64,000 nt of DNA, taken from Eucommia ulmoides (Eukaryota; Streptophyta; Magnoliopsida; Garryales; Eucommiaceae). Shown piece after piece: positions 59,330 through 64,000 of the stretch (position 1 is the stretch's first letter; each line of letters starts with the position of its first letter). Under the pieces are notes generated by a model. That model was given only the letters and a program-made list of their open reading frames with translations. It did no database searches and had not been told where the DNA came from. The DNA lies in the NCBI GenBank assembly GCA_016647705.1, contig CM028339.1, positions 23,847,803 through 23,911,802 of the forward strand, in the 5' to 3' direction. Made by a program: the position numbers and the translations under genes.

Positions 59330-59826
59330 TCAATACTGACAATTGTGCGAAAGGCAATCCAGGACTGGGAGGATTTGGAGGTGTGCTAAGAGATCAGCAG
59401 GGCATGTGGGTTTCATTGGATTTCTTCCTAACTACAACAGTCCGGAAGCTGAAATTAGAGAAATTCACAAAAGAATATCACTTGTTCGCTACCATAGATA
59501 TCTGAGAGTGGTTGTTAAAACCGATGCTTCTAAAGTGTGTAAGCTCCTGAACGAAGAATGCCCAAACAATCGCCAGTTTAAAACGTGTATTGACGATTGC
59601 AAAAGAATGATGAGGGAGAAATTACATCGTTTAGCTCATCCCAAGAGAAGACAATAGGTGCGATGATCACCTCGCCAAGAGAGGAGCAGAAACAGAGGTT
59701 GAATACAAGTTTATTTGGAATTTCCCTGAAGAAATGACAGATATTATTTTTGCTGAAATGAACCCAAAAGTCTTTGATAGGCCTTTACTTGTTCTTGTCT
59801 GTGCCAAAAAAATTAAAAAAAAAAAA
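59329..59826 (+). pseudogene. LINE-type RNase H relic
   Basis: The start reads LNTDNCAKGNPGLGGFGGVL and then RDQQGMWVS, the pattern at the head of the RNase H domain (NTDG...KGNPG..G.GGV.R) in plant LINE ORF2 proteins and in RNase H-like host proteins. Further on come VVVKTDASKVCKLLNEE, the second catalytic-region motif, and near 59640 PREDNRCDDHLAKRGAE, which matches the H/R..N..AD.LA end of the domain. These lie in different frames, so at least two frameshifts and several stops have accumulated. The strand end at 59809-59826 is A-rich, as at a LINE 3' end. The reverse transcriptase is absent upstream. Whether it came from a LINE or a host RNase H gene cannot be settled here. Confidence 0.65.
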
Positions 59827-60004
59827 GGACCTAGGTCAAATTAAAAGGCTAACAAAAGGACTGTATTACACTAAATTACATCTTTTAGAAACTCATTTGA
59901 AATAATTGAAAACTGAAGGGGGCAATATGCCATTATACCAAACTTTAGGGATGTAATTGGCCGAACACAGAGAAACAAATCCACTAGCTAATGGGGTTAT
60001 GCTC

Positions 60005-60010
60005 TATAAA
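60005..60010 (+). promoter_or_regulatory. TATA box of the small host gene
   Basis: TATAAA lies 94 bp upstream of the chosen ATG (60099), leaving a leader of about 60 nt if transcription starts some 30 bp downstream of the box. The longer frame beginning at 59991 would start upstream of this box. Confidence 0.55.
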
Positions 60011-60098
60011 TTGCTCCTCTTTCTCCCGGCATACACATTCAAATTTTTCTATACGGCTTATACTTTATACCTTTCTCCTTCCATCTCGAATCACGGCA

Positions 60099-60335
60099 AT
60101 GTCGTCCACCGGCGCCAGCTACGCTCACCTTTACGTTCAGCAGAAACGTCAAATGCAGAAAATGAGTAGAATGATGGAGGAGAAGGAGGAGGAGGAGAAA
60201 ACAAGAGACCATGGCGGTTCGGCTGGTAGACGTGGCAAGGGCAAGAAGATTCACCCTGGTGGCGGCAGCGGCGCTGCCTCGCCGTCTAAATCCAACGACA
60301 GTTTAGAAGAGACAACGGGCAAAGTGACTTCATGA
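60099..60335 (+). CDS. Small charged plant protein of unknown function (78 aa)
   Basis: The frame encodes MSSTGASYAHLYVQQKRQMQ, then a Met-rich and acidic helix (MSRMMEEKEEEEK), a basic Gly-rich patch (GSAGRRGKGKKIHPGGGSG) and a Ser/Thr-rich tail ending KVTS. There is no signal peptide, membrane segment or known catalytic motif; the first half is probably helical and the rest disordered. Support for a real gene: a TATA box 94 bp upstream, a leader without other ATGs in this frame after the box, codon and base composition clearly richer in G+C than the surroundings, and several AATAAA motifs 90-140 bp after the stop. The frame could be extended upstream to 59991, but that start lies ahead of the TATA box. 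The N-terminus (SGASYAHLYVQQKR) looks like a conserved small plant family, but I cannot name it. It is probably a single exon. Confidence 0.68.
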   Translation: MSSTGASYAHLYVQQKRQMQKMSRMMEEKEEEEKTRDHGGSAGRRGKGKKIHPGGGSGAASPSKSNDSLEETTGKVTS

Positions 60336-60429
60336 TCACGTGACAACTTAAGGCAGTGTTACCAAATGACAAATGATGGCCTTGTCCTTTGTGGTTTATA
60401 TGTTTCTATGGGTTTGTAATTAGATGGAT

Positions 60430-60478
60430 AAGACAAATAAATAAATAAAATAAAATAAAATAAATAAATAAATATAAA
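60430..60478 (+). terminator. Probable polyadenylation signal region
   Basis: A cluster of overlapping AATAAA and AAATAAAATAAA words lies 95-143 bp after the stop codon of the small host gene. It may serve as the polyadenylation region, though a simple repeat would look the same. Confidence 0.4.
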
Positions 60479-60479
60479 A

Positions 60480-61340
60480 TTACCCGTATGCTTTTTTTTT
60501 TTTTTTTTTTTCTTCATTTAAATGTATTTGTTGAGTTTGTATCTGAAACAATAAAATTGTTGAATTATCCAAAGATGCAAGGCAATCAATTTACATAAAG
60601 CGAGTAATCCAAAGTGGAGATGGACATATGGGATAATGAAGATCTTTCGGACATAGTTTGTGTATTTTCTAGCTAAACAACAACATTTATATCGATTCAC
60701 TGATTTTCTATTTCGTAACTATACCATCCATTAAATCTCCAGGTCAAGCTCTTCGTTGTCTTCGATTCTCCAATGGTTATAAAACTTGAGTCTTCCTTCC
60801 ATGTTCATCTATTAGCCTTCGTATTTGATTCGAAACCAAATTCGATAACAAAATATTCTATTTTCTGTGACAGACCTGACGGTGATAGATAGAATCGGAC
60901 CAATCATTGTTTGAAATCAGTCGTCAAAGACTCAAACGGTAAGTTCTTCTAAACTTCTATTTGTTCTTTGAATTTGATGTTTTGTTTTTTGATATTTGAT
61001 TTTGATTTATGTATGGATTAGGATTTCGATTTCTATTTCAACTAGGGTTTTGATTTTTGTTTCAGTTATGGTTTTTTTATTTCATTTTCGATTAGGGTTT
61101 TGATTTCTGTTTCGCCCGAATCTACTTGAATCTCACCCGAACTGCAACCGAACCCGCTTGCCTGTACCCGCTCGTAATCCGATACACTCGCCCAACACCT
61201 GTTTCCAGCAACCATTCGGTTGAAATTGGGCCTGCAATTCATCACCTGAACATGTTTGGGTTGGGTGTCGGGTGACCCAGTTTACCATACTAGACTCGTG
61301 CACACACCTATTTATTTTATATCCACTTCATAATTAGGTT
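60480..61340. other. Gene-free spacer
   Basis: A T-run at 60491 is followed by AT-rich sequence. Near 60990-61110 the phrase TAGGGTTTTGATTT(T/C)TGTTTC recurs, and near 61120-61270 CCCGAACC-like words recur. No gene was recognised. Confidence 0.45.
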
Positions 61341-62511
61341 TACACATGTTGCACTTTATAATTTGAAAATCATAATTATGTGGCATCAATATGTGTAGAT
61401 ATATTCCTTTCTTGAGATACGACGTTTGGTGCTCAAAACATGTTTAAACTTGTTAAAATTTCACATTTTGTCCAAAACGATCAACTAAATTGGAAAGTAA
61501 TAAGTTTTTCTTAAATGAAAGAGGCTAATTTTAAAAAGTTGTTAATGGTGTTTTAAAGTTGTTAAAGCTTAAATAGTCAACCGAGTGTAATGGTCAGTCC
61601 ACCGATTCAAACATGGGGTCTTAGATATTGAATTTTGTTAAAAGTTAGTTAACTAATTGGCAATAACCAGTCGATTGACGTAGACATAAAGGCTTTAGGG
61701 TTTCCAATGCAGTCAACCATCTGAAGCAGATTTGATGTTATTTTTTAACTTTTTTGTTAAATCCTTGGATCGTTTTTCGCAATTAATTATTTAAAATTAT
61801 ATTTCCAAATATTCTGAAATGAGTTATTATTTATTTGGAATATATTTTCAAAGGATTTTATGTGAGGAATATCTATTTAAAAATGATTTTTGATTACATG
61901 TTTTTTGACCCTTGCTGATTTCTTAGTCTCATTGACTTACTCTTTTTATGGAGCACACTTTTAATTAATCTATAAATGTATGGAAGGCTGGGTTAGATAC
62001 ATTGAAGAATTTTAATTTTCACCAGCTTTAGTCAATATAGTGTTGGATTAAGTGTAAGGGCAGATTTTGAGGGATAGTGATCATATTTTATAGATGTGTC
62101 CTTTGAAAAATAAGAAAAAAATCATATGAAAATACTCTCTATGTTTTACAAATTTTTGACCTTTAATTTTGTGAGAAAGGGAGAAATTTTTTGAAGAAAA
62201 ATTATTGATCTTTGTAGTGTGATTTTTTTTTTTTTTTTTTCTGAAAAAACAATCATTGTGATCATCTTTCAGATTTGAATTGCACTCAGCCTTTGGTGTC
62301 AATCTTCAACAAATTCGGTAAAATATTTTTATTTAAATTTTTTATCGATCTTGATATTAAATTGGTGTCCTTATTTGATTAGATCAACCAAAATCTCTAT
62401 GTGACGAACAATATATCTTTTATGACTTGATTGGTTATTTGTGAAACTCTTGATCTCAACATGACACTTTTTGAAGAGTTTATTTATTTAATAATCAACA
62501 TAATTCTGTTA

Positions 62512-62551
<40 letters not shown>

Positions 62552-63222
62552 TGAGCTGTTAATTTTGAAAAACAAAAAAACGTTAATATAGCTCGCAAAC
62601 CATGAATTGGATTTCTAATCTTATTCGAGTTAAACGATTTGATTGTTTTTATATGGAATACTTGAGAACTTGCTTATATTGATTATATCTTTCAGATTAT
62701 TAACACTTGTATATCATTGATAAAATCTTGATTGTGTTAAAACTTCTATCATACTGAGTCAAATTGATTACATATGATCATTATAAGTATTAGTAGAAAC
62801 TCTTACGAGAAAATAAACACTAACTGGGGAATTGTATTGTAACTCAAATTAGGGTGTTAGTTCAAGTAAGAGTTTTTGTTTTTGAGTTATTTCGAGTGTA
62901 AGGACAATTTCACCCAAAAATGGTGTACGGGATTAGATTCTCACCTGGGAAAAGGATCAGATTTAATAGATTGAACTTTTCGTGAGAGCTTGGAAGAGTA
63001 GACGTAGGCAAGAGTTTCTTGCTCAACTACTATAAAAACTTGTGTATCATTGTATCTATCGTTTACTTTTGTGTGTATGCACGCTTATCTTGCCTAAACG
63101 TTCCCGCTAGTAGTAATATAAGTGACCTACCAAATTATAATGACTTGAAAAGGTTAGAAAACTTAGATAAACTTTAATCTATACCCAATTCACCTCCTGT
63201 TGGGTAGTTCTTTGGGTCAACA
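61340..63222 (+). mobile_element. SIRE-like Ty1/copia LTR, left end not fixed
   Basis: The right end reads TAGTTCTTTGGGTCAACA and is followed by ACTGGTACCAAAAC, a worn initiator-Met primer site. Upstream are phrases typical of SIRE-type LTR ends (GAGAGCTTGGAAGAGTAGACGTAGGC, split here as GAGAGCTTGG and GTAGACGTAGGCAAGAG; CTACTATAAAAACTTGTGTA; AATTCACCTCCTGTTGGGTAG). A TATA-like CTATAAATGTATGG lies near 61970. The left limit is a guess. It contains an (AT)n tract at about 62516-62543. Confidence 0.6.
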
Positions 63223-63310
63223 ACTGGTACCAAAACTATTTTAGCTGAACAGATAAAAAAACTGAGCAAGTCTATCAATCACACATGCCCTATCCGATTT
63301 TGAGGATGAT
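63223..63310 (+). other. 88-bp remnant between two SIRE-like LTR ends
   Basis: It begins with the primer-site-like bases and ends in a weak purine tract (TTTTGAGGATGAT). No coding region remains. Confidence 0.55.
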
Positions 63311-64000
63311 TGTTGACTGTAAGGGTGTGAACCCCATAGATTGGAATTTTGATGCTAACAAGATATTTGTAACTCATTCACTATAGTTCAATACACATTG
63401 ACTCTACAAGGACAAACACGAATCACACTTGTTCTTATGTGGCATATCATTTTTTATTTTATTTTTTAATTTATGTGTTTGGATTGCTTATAGATGTGTA
63501 AAAATAAAAGTAAGCCAACAAGGATTAAGAACATTAATTACAAAATAGGCTAAAATTGAAAGTTTGGGAAATCCGATCGACCAATACCCTAAAATAGTCA
63601 ACCGATTTAACCAATAGCCTTAAATGAATAGAAATATGCCTAAACTGGTTGATAGATAGCCATTCCCAGTTAACTAGTTATAGAAGTAGGATTTGAGCTA
63701 TATTGATTTTGAACAATTAATGAACCGGCCAACCTAGTCGGTCGACCAATTACACCAGTATTTTATTAAAAATAGCTAACCAAGAATATTGGTCAATCGA
63801 TTGATGAAATCGGTCAAACCAATTGTCGAGGTTGTTTAAACACGTTGAGCAAAAACACGAATTTGAGTATGAATTGAATACCAAATTAATTCAAATAAGT
63901 TTAGAATAGTAGTTAGGGTATTTCTATGGAAAGTCCCTTATTTTACCCTTAATTTAAAAAAAAAAAAAAAAAAAACCACACATAATTCCATAACAAAATA
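63311..64000 (+). mobile_element. Start of a second SIRE-like LTR (runs off window)
   Basis: It opens TGTTGACTGTAAGGGTGTGA, then ACCCCATAGATTGGAATTTT and GATGCTAACAAG, the usual opening of SIRE-like LTRs. The first bases TGTTGAC are the inverted complement of the GTCAACA at which the preceding LTR ends. Phrases such as AATAGTCAACCGATTTAACC near 63594 match the earlier LTR near 61573. The right end lies outside the window. Confidence 0.6.

Noticed and set aside
59991-60335. Longer 114-residue form of the small host protein
   Set aside because: Its start lies upstream of the TATA box at 60005, and the added 36 residues look like translated leader.

Overview
This window looks like repeat-rich intergenic DNA from a flowering plant, probably a eudicot; the species cannot be told from the sequence. 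The evidence is the plant Ty1/copia and Ty3/gypsy (Tat and Athila type) elements, an Au-type SINE, AT-rich spacers and TATA-driven small genes. LTR retrotransposons and their solo LTRs make up well over half of the 64 kb. Only one ordinary host gene is reasonably supported: a 78-residue protein at 60099-60335 (+). No rRNA, tRNA, CRISPR or bacterial-type feature was seen.

Layout. 1-5506: a minus-strand Ty1/copia element whose 3' LTR runs off the window. 5841-14744 (+): a second copia element with a TATGT target-site duplication (TSD), carrying a nested gypsy-type element without protein genes at 9148-13766. 15164-34184 (+): an old Tat-type Ty3/gypsy element with three separate later insertions, each marked by its own TSD. 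These are a 4.8-kb non-autonomous Tat-type element (18816-23608, TSD ATATG); an Athila-type solo LTR (28367-30875, TSD ACATG), itself split by a Tat-type solo LTR (29740-30751, TSD ATTGA); and another Athila-type solo LTR (31548-32843, TSD CCCCC). 34690 to about 39600 (+): a third, decayed copia element. 40677-46916 (-): a non-autonomous Tat-type element with TSD ACCAC and a long minisatellite. 48124-48965 (+): a copia solo LTR with TSD CTTTT. 54689-57107 (-): a Tat-type solo LTR with TSD CAACA, split by an Athila-type solo LTR (54794-56160). 59329 to about 59826: an RNase H relic of LINE type. 60099-60335: the small host gene. About 61340-64000: two SIRE-like copia LTRs separated by only 88 bp.

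The elements form layers. The outer Tat element is old, since its LTRs differ strongly. The nested 18816-23608 element is younger: its two 798-bp LTRs differ at about 38 sites by eye. Three Tat-type elements with different LTRs keep almost the same primer-binding site (core GCGCCGTCTGTGGGAACC). Two of them have no recognisable pol genes and instead carry tandem repeats and hairpins, so they probably depended on proteins from autonomous Tat relatives. The most unusual structures are an array of six GC-rich hairpins spaced about 28 bp apart (21891-22060), and a 16-bp palindrome repeated in the U3 of Athila-type LTRs whose central four bases differ between copies.
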